DNA of 64,000 bases. Origin: JAJRXC01 sp047639555. Its GTDB lineage: Bacteria > Actinomycetota > Acidimicrobiia > Acidimicrobiales > Aldehydirespiratoraceae. Positions within the stretch are counted from its first letter, which is position 1. Every line of letters begins with the position of its first letter. The stretch lies in assembly GCA_047639555.1 (NCBI GenBank), contig JBLIOE010000010.1:33593-97592 (forward strand). The letters run 5' to 3'. This document shows, one piece after another, positions 34,390 to 43,981 of the stretch. A program made the translations under genes and the position numbers. The notes under the pieces were generated by a model. That model worked only from the letters and a program-made list of their open reading frames with translations, was not told the origin of the DNA and made no database searches.

Positions 34390-36711
34390 TTAGAAGACGG
34401 GGGTTGTCCCGATCTCTCCGGCGGCCTCGAGGGCATCGATTTCCTCGTCAGTCATCGCCATTTCACGCAGTACTTCACGATTGTGCTGTCCGAGCGTGGG
34501 CGTGGGGGTGCGGACCCAACGATCAATCCCGCGCATTCGATACGGCTGGCCCGGCATGAGCTGCGTGCCGACCGCGGGGTGGGCCACCTCTTCGAAGAAC
34601 CCACGGGCCACGAACTGCGGATGGAGACGCAGCAGGCCGTGGTTCCGGCACTCGATCGCCGGAACACCGTCGCCGTTAAGCGTGGACACGACCGTCTCGA
34701 GCGGACTCTGGGCCGCCCACGCTGCGACGGCCGCGTCGATCGTGTCGTGCCCGACCACGCGTTCCTCGAATGAGGGATACGTCGCGGGGTCGAGTCCGAT
34801 AAGCGGGGCGAGTGACTGCCACTCTTCGTCTCGCTCGACCGAGAGTGCGAACCATTCCTCGTCGCCCGCCGCTCGATAGATCCCTTGCGGGGCGGCGAAA
34901 CGACTGCGATTTCCGAGGCGAGACAACTCCACACCGCTGTCGGTGTATTCGACGATCATCTCCGCCGAACAATTGATCGCGGCTTCGACCATCGGCGACT
35001 CCACAAAAACACCGACGCCGGTGGCATCGCGTTCCCGCAGCGCGAGCAACGCCGCAAAAGCGCCGTGCATCCCGGCAATCGGGTCACACGGACCACGCAT
35101 GATCCGCGGCTGGTCATCAGGATGACCAGTCATCCAAGCCATCCCCGACATCTGCTCCATGGTTTGGGCGAAACCAACTCGCTCACGCCAGGGTCCGTCG
35201 AGGCCAAACGCGGGCATCCGCATCATGACCGTTCGCGGGTTGCGGGCGTGGATGGCCTCCCATCCGAGATCGAACTGATCCATCACCCGTGGGCTGAAGT
35301 TCTCGACCACCAGGTCACTCTGGTCCACCAGGCGAAGCAGGATCTCCCGCCCGGTTTCTGAGCCCAAGTTGAGGGTGATCCCTCGCTTGTCGTTGTTCGC
35401 CGCAACGAACATGTGGCCCCATTCCCACCAATCCTTCGTGCCGAACATCATCCCGGTCAGCCGCATGCCGTCGGGGTGGGTGACCGACTCGACATGGATG
35501 ACATCGGCGCCGAGCGCGGCCAACGCCTGGGTGGCTGACGGACCCGCCCACCAGCTGGTGAGATCCAACACCCGAATTCCCTTGAGGGGCCGGGCGGCCG
35601 GGTCTGCCGACCCGATCGCTGGGTCTGCCGTTGCGAGATCGGTAGCGACACCGTGCTCGCCAATCGCCGGCACGGGACCGGGGCGCGGCGGTCGTTCGCC
35701 GTTGATGAGGCGGGGTGGGACGGGTGCCTGGAATCCGCCGGGATGATCGATGAAGAACTCCCGGGCGACCAGATGCGGTTCGGTCAGCACACTGGGGCCG
35801 TCGTTGACCCGGGCCACCGGCACTCGAAGCTCACTGGCTCGGTCGACGATGTCCGCAACCATGTGTTGTGTGGTCCACTCCGCAACGATCGCGTTCCACT
35901 CATCGAGCTTGCCGGTCCTCGTGCGCAGGTCGCCCCATTCGGACTCCATAAGGTCGGGGCGATCCATCATGAGACAAAAGTTCTGGAACTGTTGACGGGT
36001 GTTGGTATTGAACCCGACCCACCCATCCGCCGCCGGCTCAATCGACGGGGCCTCCACGCTGCGAAGCGGCGGCTCGTCTCGATTGGCCATCTGCATCGCG
36101 AGGTCCGAAAATGTCGACGCGGCAATCGATGCAGCCTCCGCAATCGCGACATCGACGATGTCGCCCTCGCCGCATCGACTCGAACGGTCGATCGCGGCGA
36201 GCAACGGCGCGGCCGCGTAGCTTGCGGCGGTCCAGTCAAAGATCGATCCGCCGGCCACGAACGGCACATGGCTGATGTGGCCTCGACAGAGCACCGACCC
36301 GCTGTCGGCTTGCATCAAGAACTCGTTGGGATTGCGGTCGGCCCAGGGCCCCTCGAGGCCGTAGGGGCGAATAGAGCACACGACGAGCGCAGGGTGCGCG
36401 GTCACCAGCGCTCGAACCTCGTCCGGCGATGTTGCCCCGTCGACGATGACCGCTGACGCGGCCGCAATCAGCGCCGACACCGACGCGTCGCCAAGCGTGC
36501 CGACAACTGACTGAGTGCCAGCGGCAAGAAACCGAAAGAGCGGGCCCGACTGTTCCGCCGAAATCGTCGCGGCACTTCGACGACGCAATGGTGTTCCCTC
36601 GGGCGGCTCCACCCGAACTACTTCGGCGCCCGCGTCTACAAACAAGCGGCCGACATAGCCGCCGGCAATGCCGTGAGAGAGATCAATGAGGCGAACGTCG
36701 GCGAGGGTCAC
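34390..36711 (-). CDS. Tandem-fused CoA transferase (two CaiB/BaiF domains)
   Basis: A 773-residue protein holding two complete-looking family III CoA-transferase domains, about 1-365 (LIDLSHGIAGGYVGRLFVDAG) and about 378-773 (KGIRVLDLTSWWAGPSATQ), joined by a Pro/Asp-rich linker. Most members are about 400 residues and form an interlocked dimer, so this could be a covalent pseudo-dimer. I could not place the catalytic Asp of either half with confidence. It starts with GTG. The CoA substrate is unknown. Confidence 0.85.
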   Translation of the reverse strand: MTLADVRLIDLSHGIAGGYVGRLFVDAGAEVVRVEPPEGTPLRRRSAATISAEQSGPLFRFLAAGTQSVVGTLGDASVSALIAAASAVIVDGATSPDEVRALVTAHPALVVCSIRPYGLEGPWADRNPNEFLMQADSGSVLCRGHISHVPFVAGGSIFDWTAASYAAAPLLAAIDRSSRCGEGDIVDVAIAEAASIAASTFSDLAMQMANRDEPPLRSVEAPSIEPAADGWVGFNTNTRQQFQNFCLMMDRPDLMESEWGDLRTRTGKLDEWNAIVAEWTTQHMVADIVDRASELRVPVARVNDGPSVLTEPHLVAREFFIDHPGGFQAPVPPRLINGERPPRPGPVPAIGEHGVATDLATADPAIGSADPAARPLKGIRVLDLTSWWAGPSATQALAALGADVIHVESVTHPDGMRLTGMMFGTKDWWEWGHMFVAANNDKRGITLNLGSETGREILLRLVDQSDLVVENFSPRVMDQFDLGWEAIHARNPRTVMMRMPAFGLDGPWRERVGFAQTMEQMSGMAWMTGHPDDQPRIMRGPCDPIAGMHGAFAALLALRERDATGVGVFVESPMVEAAINCSAEMIVEYTDSGVELSRLGNRSRFAAPQGIYRAAGDEEWFALSVERDEEWQSLAPLIGLDPATYPSFEERVVGHDTIDAAVAAWAAQSPLETVVSTLNGDGVPAIECRNHGLLRLHPQFVARGFFEEVAHPAVGTQLMPGQPYRMRGIDRWVRTPTPTLGQHNREVLREMAMTDEEIDALEAAGEIGTTPVF

Positions 36712-36798
36712 CCGCCGAGTTCAGCAGGCGCTTCGCGACGGTGCCAACCGAACAAAACTCGGGGACAGTCGGAGCCGGTGGCTGCTAGACCAAAGCGA

Positions 36799-37614
36799 GT
36801 GACAATACGGCTGATCGCGACCGACCTCGATGGCACGCTCTTCGGCCCCGACCATCGCCCGGCCCCTCGAACCGTCGCCGCCATCAACGCGGCCTACGAC
36901 GCCGGAATCCACGTCACGGCCGCGACGGGACGCAGCTATTTCCGCGGGGCCGCGCTCGCCCCGTCGACCGGAGCGAAGCTGCACCACTTCATCGGTTCGA
37001 ACGGCGGTCACCGGCTCGACTACTCGAACGGCGAGCTCGACGAACGCCTCACGTTTCCGGAGGACCAGCTCCGCGAGATGACCTCGGTTGTGCGGCGCGA
37101 ACTCGGCAACATTGGCTTCGGTTTTGAGATGAGCGACGACATGGCCTGGGACGAGCGCTTCACCGAACTCTCGCCCTTCAATCTCGATGGCGAACATCGC
37201 AGTGTCCGCCGACCTCCCGACTCGCTCGTAGGAGTGGGAAAGGTCCTTCTCGCTCACCCCGATGTCCACGAGGTTGAGCTCGTCAACCTCGTGGCGTCGA
37301 TCATGCCGAGCGGTGTCAACGTGACCACATCGGGCGCCCACTTCGTGGAGCTCACGCCGCCCGGCGCCGACAAGGGCGCGGCGGTGGCTCGGCTCGCCGA
37401 GAAGCTCGGTATCGATGCCTCCGAGACGCTCGCGTTCGGTGACAATCAGAACGATCTCACGATGCTCTCCTGGGCGGGCCGTGGCGTCGCTATGGGCAAC
37501 GCCCATCCGCTCGCCCAAGCGGCCGCCAACGAACACACCGTCTCGAACGAAGACTTCGGCGTCGCCGTAGTGATCGAGGAACTCCTCAGTGGTGGCTCGG
37601 CAAGTACGGGCTAG
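36799..37614 (+). CDS. HAD-superfamily Cof-type phosphatase
   Basis: A 271-residue HAD hydrolase. Motif I is DLDGTLFGPD with the nucleophile Asp, motif II is in AATGRSYF, motif III lies in the Lys of PPGADKGAAV, and motif IV is FGDNQNDLTML. The large C2B cap in the middle is typical of Cof/YbiV sugar-phosphate phosphatases. A GTG at 36799 is chosen because motif I then begins near residue 7. It diverges from the fused CoA transferase. Confidence 0.9.
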   Translation: MTIRLIATDLDGTLFGPDHRPAPRTVAAINAAYDAGIHVTAATGRSYFRGAALAPSTGAKLHHFIGSNGGHRLDYSNGELDERLTFPEDQLREMTSVVRRELGNIGFGFEMSDDMAWDERFTELSPFNLDGEHRSVRRPPDSLVGVGKVLLAHPDVHEVELVNLVASIMPSGVNVTTSGAHFVELTPPGADKGAAVARLAEKLGIDASETLAFGDNQNDLTMLSWAGRGVAMGNAHPLAQAAANEHTVSNEDFGVAVVIEELLSGGSASTG

Positions 37615-39020
37615 GCAAGCAGCCCATCGAGATATATCTCGAGGTTCGTATAGGCCGAGTCGAGATCGAACCCGGCGTGGTCAGCGTGGTTCTTGGTATC
37701 GAGGCCGACTTTCCATTCCCAGGAGTCGGCCATCCCGTCGCGATCAGCATCAAACGGAATGTCATAGACGGGGATCGCGGGCCAGCCACCGACGTCGTCT
37801 ACCGAATCGATCACCGTATTCACTCGGAACACCAGCTGAAGAAGCACGCGGAGGTCGGTCCAGTCGCGATGATGCGACGCGCCAACTTCGGCGAAGAGTT
37901 GGGCGAGGGTGTCGGAGGAATCCAAGACCGCTATCGACGGACGGTCGAAGTTGAACGGTGCGGCGGCGAACGTGACCGGCCCCACAAAGTCGTCATCCTC
38001 GAGCGGCAGAAGCGTGGTGCTGTTGTTCCGGTCAACATCGAGCACGTTGCCGCTGCGAGCAATATTCAACTGCTCCGCCGTGCTCTCCCAATTGATCCAT
38101 GGGCACAGACAGAGCTGGCTCGACGGCCCGGCGATGTAGATGTTCCCGTGCAGATTTACGCGGAGGTCGAAGGGGTTGCTGAGCACATGATTCGGGAACA
38201 GCAGCCAGTCGTACATCACGTTGTTGACGAGATCGATATCGAGTCCGGCGCCGGGCTCGCCGGGCGCGGGCGGATCCTGCTGGCCGCCGATCGCCGGCAT
38301 ACGCCGCTGGTGATGGGCCCAATAGTTACCAACGAACGAGTAGCCGTTCTCGCCGGTGCCGCGAACGAGCGAACCGAAGCCGTGTGTCCCTTCCGTATGG
38401 AAGGAGTCGTTGAGGCTCTCGGAGATGATCGAATGGGAGACGGTGACGTTGGCGGACTTCGTTACCGAGAGCGTCTCGTCCATGCTCCACGACGCCGACA
38501 CATGGTCGACGATCACGTTGGACGACCCGATGATGGTGAGCGCATCCGTCGCGTCACCAACGAGGTCGGCGTTGCCGCGACCAGGTTTGCCAGGCACCGC
38601 CGCAGCATTCCGGTCTCCCGGCCGGAATCGCATGTAGCGAATCACGATGTGCTCGCTGTTCACCACCTCGAACGGATAACCAGCGATCGTGACACCGCCG
38701 GGCGACGACTGCCCGGCAATTGTGAGATGGCTGCCAACGAAGCGCAGAGGCGACGCCAGGTCGATATACCCGGCGACTTCAAAGACGATTGTTCGCGGGG
38801 CGGTGGCGGTGCCGAGACCCTCTCGCAGACTTCCGGGGCCGGCGTCGGCCAGCGTGGTCACGACATAAACATCGCCGCCACGACCACCGAGGGCATCCGC
38901 GCCAAACCCCTCAGCGCCGGGGAATGCCCGGTCGCTGCTGGCCTCGACCTCGCCGGAGGCGGGCGCAAACATCGATGCCGCGAGCACGCAGGTCAACATC
39001 CCAGTGATCCATCGCCGCAC
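37611..39020 (-). CDS. Secreted pectate lyase-like polysaccharide lyase
   Basis: A 469-residue exported protein. A short signal peptide (about 1-22) is followed by the PL1 opening AFPGAEGFGADALGGRGGDVY, a right-handed beta-helix region with VIVDHVSASWSMDETLS and NNVMYDW, and a C-terminal DADRDGMADSWE motif resembling a calcium-binding dockerin-like tail. The GTG at 39020 has GGGAGG 8 nt upstream. This family cleaves polygalacturonate by beta-elimination; the catalytic Arg was not pinned down here. Confidence 0.85.
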   Translation of the reverse strand: MRRWITGMLTCVLAASMFAPASGEVEASSDRAFPGAEGFGADALGGRGGDVYVVTTLADAGPGSLREGLGTATAPRTIVFEVAGYIDLASPLRFVGSHLTIAGQSSPGGVTIAGYPFEVVNSEHIVIRYMRFRPGDRNAAAVPGKPGRGNADLVGDATDALTIIGSSNVIVDHVSASWSMDETLSVTKSANVTVSHSIISESLNDSFHTEGTHGFGSLVRGTGENGYSFVGNYWAHHQRRMPAIGGQQDPPAPGEPGAGLDIDLVNNVMYDWLLFPNHVLSNPFDLRVNLHGNIYIAGPSSQLCLCPWINWESTAEQLNIARSGNVLDVDRNNSTTLLPLEDDDFVGPVTFAAAPFNFDRPSIAVLDSSDTLAQLFAEVGASHHRDWTDLRVLLQLVFRVNTVIDSVDDVGGWPAIPVYDIPFDADRDGMADSWEWKVGLDTKNHADHAGFDLDSAYTNLEIYLDGLLA

Positions 39021-39096
39021 GCGCTCACCTCCCGATTCTGATTGTGCCGAGACCCCATCGACCGTACCGAACACCGTCCCGTGGCACGATTCGTCG

Positions 39097-40014
39097 GTGA
39101 CAGTCGGCCGATACGCACCGAGTCCTACCGGGACGTTCCACATCGGCAACCTGCGGACGGCGGTGCTGGCGTGGCTCTGCGCTCGACAGAGCGGGAGTGC
39201 GTTCCTTCTTCGCTGGGACGACCTCGATGTGACTGCCGCGGCGGAGCACGAGGCGTCCCAACGACGTGATCTCGCGGTGCTCGGTATCGACTTCGACGGC
39301 GACGAAATGCGTCAGACCGACCGCCTTGACGCCTACCACTCTGTCATCGAGGACCTCCGTGCCGCGGGCCGCACGTATCGCTGCTGGTGCTCGCGGCGCG
39401 AGATCCGCGAAGCGGCCGCGGCACCACACGGAACGGTCGGCATCTACCCTGGCACCTGCCGCCAGCTCTCGGCCGCCGAAACCCGAGAGAGGGAGGCGCG
39501 GGACCGACCGCCGGCGCTGCGGCTGCGCACCGAGGTCGATGCCCGTCCATTCGTCGATACCCAGGTCGGAGATGTTGTCGGCCCGGTCGACGACTTCGTT
39601 CTCCACCGGGGCGACGGCACTCCGGCCTACAACCTCGCCGTTGTCGTCGACGACATTGCCCAAGGCGTGGAAGAAGTTGTGCGGGCCAGCGACCTGCTCG
39701 ACTCCACCGGCCGACAAGCCCACCTCTACGACCTTCTCGGAGCGAGCGAACCGGTCTGGACCCATGTTCCGTTATGTGTTGACGAGGCCGGCGACCGTTT
39801 GGCCAAGCGCGACGGGTCACTGGGGCGCGAGGCGTGGCAGGCGGCCGGCGGCACCGTGGCCGCGCTGCTCGGCTCGATGGCCGTCACCTTCGGAATGTCC
39901 GCAGGCGAATATCCCAACGCCGCCTCGCTGCTCGACGGCTTCGATCGAAACGGCCTGCCACGGGACCCAGCAATGCTGAGTTCCTCGGGCGCCAGGTTGT
40001 CGCTGCGACACTGA
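39097..40014 (+). CDS. gluQ: Glutamyl-Q tRNA(Asp) synthetase
   Basis: A 305-residue class I synthetase fragment-like enzyme that glutamylates queuosine in tRNA(Asp). It has APSPTGTFHIGN (HIGH motif region), the zinc-site pattern CWCSRREI ... YPGTC, and LAKRDG in place of KMSKS. It lacks the anticodon-binding domain, which separates it from GltX. A GTG at 39097 sets the HIGH motif about 14 residues in. It diverges from the pectate lyase and ends 17 bp before the MFS gene. Confidence 0.9.
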   Translation: MTVGRYAPSPTGTFHIGNLRTAVLAWLCARQSGSAFLLRWDDLDVTAAAEHEASQRRDLAVLGIDFDGDEMRQTDRLDAYHSVIEDLRAAGRTYRCWCSRREIREAAAAPHGTVGIYPGTCRQLSAAETREREARDRPPALRLRTEVDARPFVDTQVGDVVGPVDDFVLHRGDGTPAYNLAVVVDDIAQGVEEVVRASDLLDSTGRQAHLYDLLGASEPVWTHVPLCVDEAGDRLAKRDGSLGREAWQAAGGTVAALLGSMAVTFGMSAGEYPNAASLLDGFDRNGLPRDPAMLSSSGARLSLRH

Positions 40015-40031
40015 CGGGCGAGGCTCCCCCG

Positions 40032-41213
40032 ATGCCGACTCAACTCCTCACACCGCGATTTTTCGCGCTGTGTGGAGCAGCGGCGTTCTACTTCTTGGGT
40101 CTCAACATGACCCTGCCGGTGCTTCCGCTCTTCGTTGAAGAGGAGTTGGGCGGCCGCAATCTTGAGGTCGGCATCGCGGTGAGTTCGTTTGGCCTCGCCG
40201 CCGCGGCGATCCGTCCCTTCATTGCGCCGCTCGGCGACCGTCTGGGCCGACGCACTCTGGTCATCTCGGGCGCGCTACTCGCGGGCGCAATGACGGCACT
40301 CACCGCCCTGGCAACATCGATCCCTCACGTCATCGCTATCCGAGCAGTCACTGGCATCGGTGAAGCGGCCGTCTTCGTGGGTATCGCCAGTTCCATCCAG
40401 GATCTATCACCCGACGATCGCCGGGCCGAGGCCGCTTCCTATTTCTCGCTGACGATCTACGGATCGTTGCTCGTCGGCCCGCTCCTCGGAGGATGGCTAC
40501 GAGATGAATACGGCACCGACGCAGTGTGGCTGGTGGCCGGATGTCTCGCCGGCGTCGCCGCGATCATCGGCTCGACCGCCCCAGGCGCACCCGACAGTCA
40601 CCCACCGTTCCCAACGTTGCGGCGACTCATTCATCCCGCCGCAATCCGCCCCGGTTTCATGCTGTTCGGCGGCCTCTTGGGGTACACCGGTTTCCTCGCC
40701 TTCGCCGTGATCCACGGCGAGCGCATCGGCATGGAGCACCCCGAGCGACTGTTCGTGGTCTTCGGGGCGGTGGTGGTCGTTCTCCGCTTCGGAGCGGCTC
40801 GACTTCCCGACCGGCTCGGGCCCCTCATGACGACGCGGATCTCACTCTCGTTCGGCATCACTGGCCTCGTCACGTTGTTCCTCTGGCAGGAAACAACGGG
40901 CGCCTACGTTGCCGCGGCAATCCTGGCCGTCGCCCAGACGTTCCTCTTTCCGGCACTGTTCGCCCTCGTCGTCGACCGCGCACCAGAGGAGGAGCGGAGC
41001 CAGGCCATTGGCAGCTTCTCCCTCTTCTTCGACCTCGCGTTTGGCATCGGCGGGCCAATGATCGGCGCGATCGGCGATATCGCCAGCTTGGGCGTCGGCT
41101 TCTTGGTCGCGGCCGGTGTCGCCGCTACCGCCCTGATCTTCGCTCGGCAGCTCCTCGGCGACGCGATCATCACCACCACGATGGACGACATCGGCCCTCG
41201 TAGTCGCCGCTAG
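40032..41213 (+). CDS. Major facilitator superfamily transporter
   Basis: A 393-residue integral membrane protein with about 12 hydrophobic segments. The MFS loop 2-3 motif appears as APLGDRLGRRTLV. The cytosolic loop between helices 6 and 7 is around residues 180-200. The substrate cannot be told. It follows gluQ on the same strand and precedes the alpha/beta hydrolase by 10 bp, so the three may be co-transcribed. Confidence 0.88.
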   Translation: MPTQLLTPRFFALCGAAAFYFLGLNMTLPVLPLFVEEELGGRNLEVGIAVSSFGLAAAAIRPFIAPLGDRLGRRTLVISGALLAGAMTALTALATSIPHVIAIRAVTGIGEAAVFVGIASSIQDLSPDDRRAEAASYFSLTIYGSLLVGPLLGGWLRDEYGTDAVWLVAGCLAGVAAIIGSTAPGAPDSHPPFPTLRRLIHPAAIRPGFMLFGGLLGYTGFLAFAVIHGERIGMEHPERLFVVFGAVVVVLRFGAARLPDRLGPLMTTRISLSFGITGLVTLFLWQETTGAYVAAAILAVAQTFLFPALFALVVDRAPEEERSQAIGSFSLFFDLAFGIGGPMIGAIGDIASLGVGFLVAAGVAATALIFARQLLGDAIITTTMDDIGPRSRR

Positions 41214-41223
41214 CGTTTGGGTT

Positions 41224-42111
41224 ATGACCGACACGCCGAGCTGGTTCACGAACGCGCTCGCGGCCGCGCCTACCGCTCGCCAAGTGGAAGTCGACGGCGC
41301 GTCGATCAACTATCTGTCGTGGGGAGCCGCCAACCGCCCCGGCATCGTCTTTGTCCACGGCGGGGCCGCACACGCACACTGGTGGAGCCATGTCGCGCCC
41401 GCTTTTCTGGCCGATCACTCGATCGCGGCAATCGATCTTTCTGGACACGGCGACAGCGACCGGCGGCCGGAGTACTCCCTCGACACCTGGTGTGACGAGG
41501 TTGCCGCCGTCATCGCTGATGCCCAGTTCAACGGACCACCGATTCTCGTTGGCCACTCGATGGGCGGATTCGTCACGATGGCCACCGCGGCACGACATCC
41601 TGAGCTGCTCGCCGGTGCAGTGATCATCGACTCACCAGTGGTCGAGGTCGACCCTGAGGTGTCGGTCGGCCGGGCCACTGACTTGTTCCAGAAGGACCGG
41701 GCCTACGACGACCCCTCCGGCCCGATCGAGCGTTTCCGCACGATCCCGGAACAAAAGTTCTACTTGCCCTATGTGAAGGAGCACGTCGCGACCCATTCGC
41801 TCCGCCGTGACGACGATGGCATGTGGCGCTGGAAGTTCGACTCACGCATCTTTGTGCCCCGCCGGCGCGACGCCGCCGAGTATCTCTCGCAAATCACTTG
41901 CCGGGTCGCTTTGCTGCGCTGCGAGCACGGTCTCGTCACGCCGGACATCGGCGACTACATGTACAACCAGCTCGGCCGCGTCGCGCCGGTGATCGAGCTC
42001 CCAACGGCCGGGCACCATCCGATGCTCGATGTGCCGCTGATCCTCATCACTGCACTCCGCAGCCTCCTCGCCGACTGGGACCACAGCCGCCCCCTCCACC
42101 GCCCCACCTGA
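41224..42111 (+). CDS. Alpha/beta-fold hydrolase
   Basis: A 295-residue hydrolase with VHGGAAHAHWW at the oxyanion hole, GHSMGGFVTMAT as nucleophile elbow, and PTAGHHPMLDVP as the His region. The cap domain lies about 135-205. It ends 2 nt before a perfect 22-bp hairpin that separates it from the convergent LLM oxidoreductase. Substrate unknown. Confidence 0.9.
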   Translation: MTDTPSWFTNALAAAPTARQVEVDGASINYLSWGAANRPGIVFVHGGAAHAHWWSHVAPAFLADHSIAAIDLSGHGDSDRRPEYSLDTWCDEVAAVIADAQFNGPPILVGHSMGGFVTMATAARHPELLAGAVIIDSPVVEVDPEVSVGRATDLFQKDRAYDDPSGPIERFRTIPEQKFYLPYVKEHVATHSLRRDDDGMWRWKFDSRIFVPRRRDAAEYLSQITCRVALLRCEHGLVTPDIGDYMYNQLGRVAPVIELPTAGHHPMLDVPLILITALRSLLADWDHSRPLHRPT

Positions 42112-42113
42112 CG

Positions 42114-42160
42114 TTCTGTGAACGGAAACCGGCGCTCTGCGCCGGTTTCCGTTCACAGAA
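42114..42160. terminator. Perfect 22-bp hairpin between convergent genes
   Basis: Arms 42114-42135 and 42139-42160 are exact reverse complements around a 3-nt loop (tct). There is no U-tract on either strand. It fills the space between the alpha/beta hydrolase (stop 42111) and the LLM oxidoreductase (stop 42170), so it may act as a bidirectional terminator or 3'-end protector. Confidence 0.8.
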
Positions 42161-42169
42161 CCTTGGGAA

Positions 42170-43030
42170 TTAGCTGTGGGCGGCGATGAGCTCGGACCAG
42201 GGGGCCATCTTTTCGGCGGGGTTGCCGAGGAACATGAAGGCCGGGATGATCATGCGATCCATACCCCAGCTCGCGGCTTCTTCGACGGCCGCAGCCGGGT
42301 CGGCGCCGAAGATGCCGTCGTGCGAACTGGTCATTTCGATGGCCGCTGGATCACGGCCCGCGTCAGCCGCGGTTTGACGGGCCACCTCGAAGAGCTCCTT
42401 CACGTCACCCTTCGCGGGAAAGAAGCCGTCGCCCATACGACCGGCACGTTCGGCCGCACCCTTGCTGTGACCGCCAATGTGGATCGGAACCGAACCGTTG
42501 GTCGGCTTGGGGTTCGATGAGATGTGGTCGAAGTTGATGAACTCTCCGTGGTGGGACACGTCGTCGGATGCCCAGAGCGCCCGCATGACGTCGGCGTACT
42601 CCTCAGTACGGCGGGTGCGCCCTTCCCAAGGGACGTCGAGCGCTGCGAACTCTTCCTTGAGCCAGCCAATACCGACGCCCAGGATCAGGCGGCCACCGGA
42701 CATGTTGTCGAGAGTGGCGACCTCTTTGGCGTAGGTGACAGGGTGACGCTCAGGCAGGAGCGAGATGCCGGTCGCGAGGTTGAGCGTGGTTGTGCTGGCG
42801 GCGACGTAGGCGAGCCAGATCAGAGGGTCCGGGATCGGCGAGTCGCCAGTACCCGGCATCTTTCCGTCGGGCGAGTACGGGTAGGTCGATTCGTAGCCCT
42901 CGGGGTAGAGGATGTGTTCGACCGTCCACAACGACTCGAATCCGGCAGCTTCAGCTGCTTGGCCGAGTTCGGCCGCGCCGGCGCCCGTGCCGAAATTCAT
43001 AATGTTGGCGAATCCGATTCCGAACTTCAT
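42170..43030 (-). CDS. LLM-class F420-dependent oxidoreductase
   Basis: A 286-residue luciferase-like monooxygenase-fold protein (MKFGIGFANIMNFGTG, then GFESLWTVEHILYPEGY). Its loops match the F420-dependent actinobacterial subgroup rather than FMN monooxygenases; F420 use is therefore inferred. It would transfer hydride to or from an unknown substrate. It converges with the alpha/beta hydrolase and is 91 bp downstream of the thioesterase gene. Confidence 0.88.
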   Translation of the reverse strand: MKFGIGFANIMNFGTGAGAAELGQAAEAAGFESLWTVEHILYPEGYESTYPYSPDGKMPGTGDSPIPDPLIWLAYVAASTTTLNLATGISLLPERHPVTYAKEVATLDNMSGGRLILGVGIGWLKEEFAALDVPWEGRTRRTEEYADVMRALWASDDVSHHGEFINFDHISSNPKPTNGSVPIHIGGHSKGAAERAGRMGDGFFPAKGDVKELFEVARQTAADAGRDPAAIEMTSSHDGIFGADPAAAVEEAASWGMDRMIIPAFMFLGNPAEKMAPWSELIAAHS

Positions 43031-43121
43031 TTTGTGACTCCTGTCGACCGAACCGACATCCTGCCCTACTCAAGTGGTCCGCGGAGACCACGCCCCTCGA
43101 GGACCGATATTGGGCGTCGCC

Positions 43122-43940
43122 TCACGTGAAACTGGAGGTGTCAATACGAGAAAGGTCGACCACAGTACGGAGCTGACGGGCTTTGAGAAGAAGGCGCCCG
43201 TCGTCGGCCCAGAGGCTAATCTCCTCGTCGGTCAGCCCGGCGTGGCCGCGAGCAGCGCGATGGCGAACAAGGAGCGCCTGGTCGGCGGTGCCAGCAACAT
43301 CAGGGCCGAAGTGCACGACATGGTGGAGGCTCGGCGTCGCACACATCCGGTCCGGGTGACGAATCACCGGCGGCGGCCAAACATCACTCGCCATGAGGGC
43401 AAGTCGATGATCCCAATCACCGGGCTCGTTCATACGAAGCCAGCCGCCATCTTCGTTGGGCACGACCGCTCCGTCCTCACCGAAACGACGGTGGGGAGTG
43501 AAACGCCCATGCACATTGGTCGCCCATCCAGGCACGACCGTGCCGTCTGGTTCGCGGGGCGGCTCGACGTCGGGCATTGGCTCGTCGAGGTAGTCGGGCC
43601 CTTCCCGCTCGCCGATGAACATCCCGGTCGCGACACCGACCATCTCGCCCGCCGCGCTCAATCGAGCGGTCACGGAGTGCACGAGCGCTCCGATCCGTTC
43701 GTTGGTGACCTCGATTTCGAGAGGCCCCACCGGAATTCGCCGCAGGAATTGATGTGAGTAGACCCGGGGCAGTCGAGTCGGGTCGGCCACCTCGACTTCC
43801 ATGGCTCGAAACACCAGCGCCATTAGATACCCACCGAACGGACTTCCGGTTCCCCAGAACTCTCCGTCGTCGATCTGGCGCCGATAGCGGCCGCGGCCAA
43901 CAGATTCGAGCTCGGTGTGTTCGTCGAGAAGCCAGGACAT
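43122..43940 (-). CDS. Double-hotdog acyl-CoA thioesterase family protein
   Basis: A 272-residue protein of the TesB-like/thioesterase-superfamily type. It opens with FWGTGSPFGGYLMALV and has two hotdog halves (about 1-130 and 140-272). Members hydrolyse acyl-CoAs; chain-length preference cannot be inferred. It diverges from the GNAT gene with a 41-bp gap that must contain both promoters. Confidence 0.8.
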   Translation of the reverse strand: MSWLLDEHTELESVGRGRYRRQIDDGEFWGTGSPFGGYLMALVFRAMEVEVADPTRLPRVYSHQFLRRIPVGPLEIEVTNERIGALVHSVTARLSAAGEMVGVATGMFIGEREGPDYLDEPMPDVEPPREPDGTVVPGWATNVHGRFTPHRRFGEDGAVVPNEDGGWLRMNEPGDWDHRLALMASDVWPPPVIRHPDRMCATPSLHHVVHFGPDVAGTADQALLVRHRAARGHAGLTDEEISLWADDGRLLLKARQLRTVVDLSRIDTSSFT

Positions 43941-43981
43941 ATCGGTGCGGAGGGTAGGTCGCCGCGTGGCAGGATTGCGAA

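Noticed and set aside
37677..39041. Long plus-strand open frame (454 codons) opposite the pectate lyase
   Set aside because: The minus-strand frame has signal peptide, PL1 motifs and an RBS. The opposite frame has Arg/Gly-rich content typical of a high-GC shadow.
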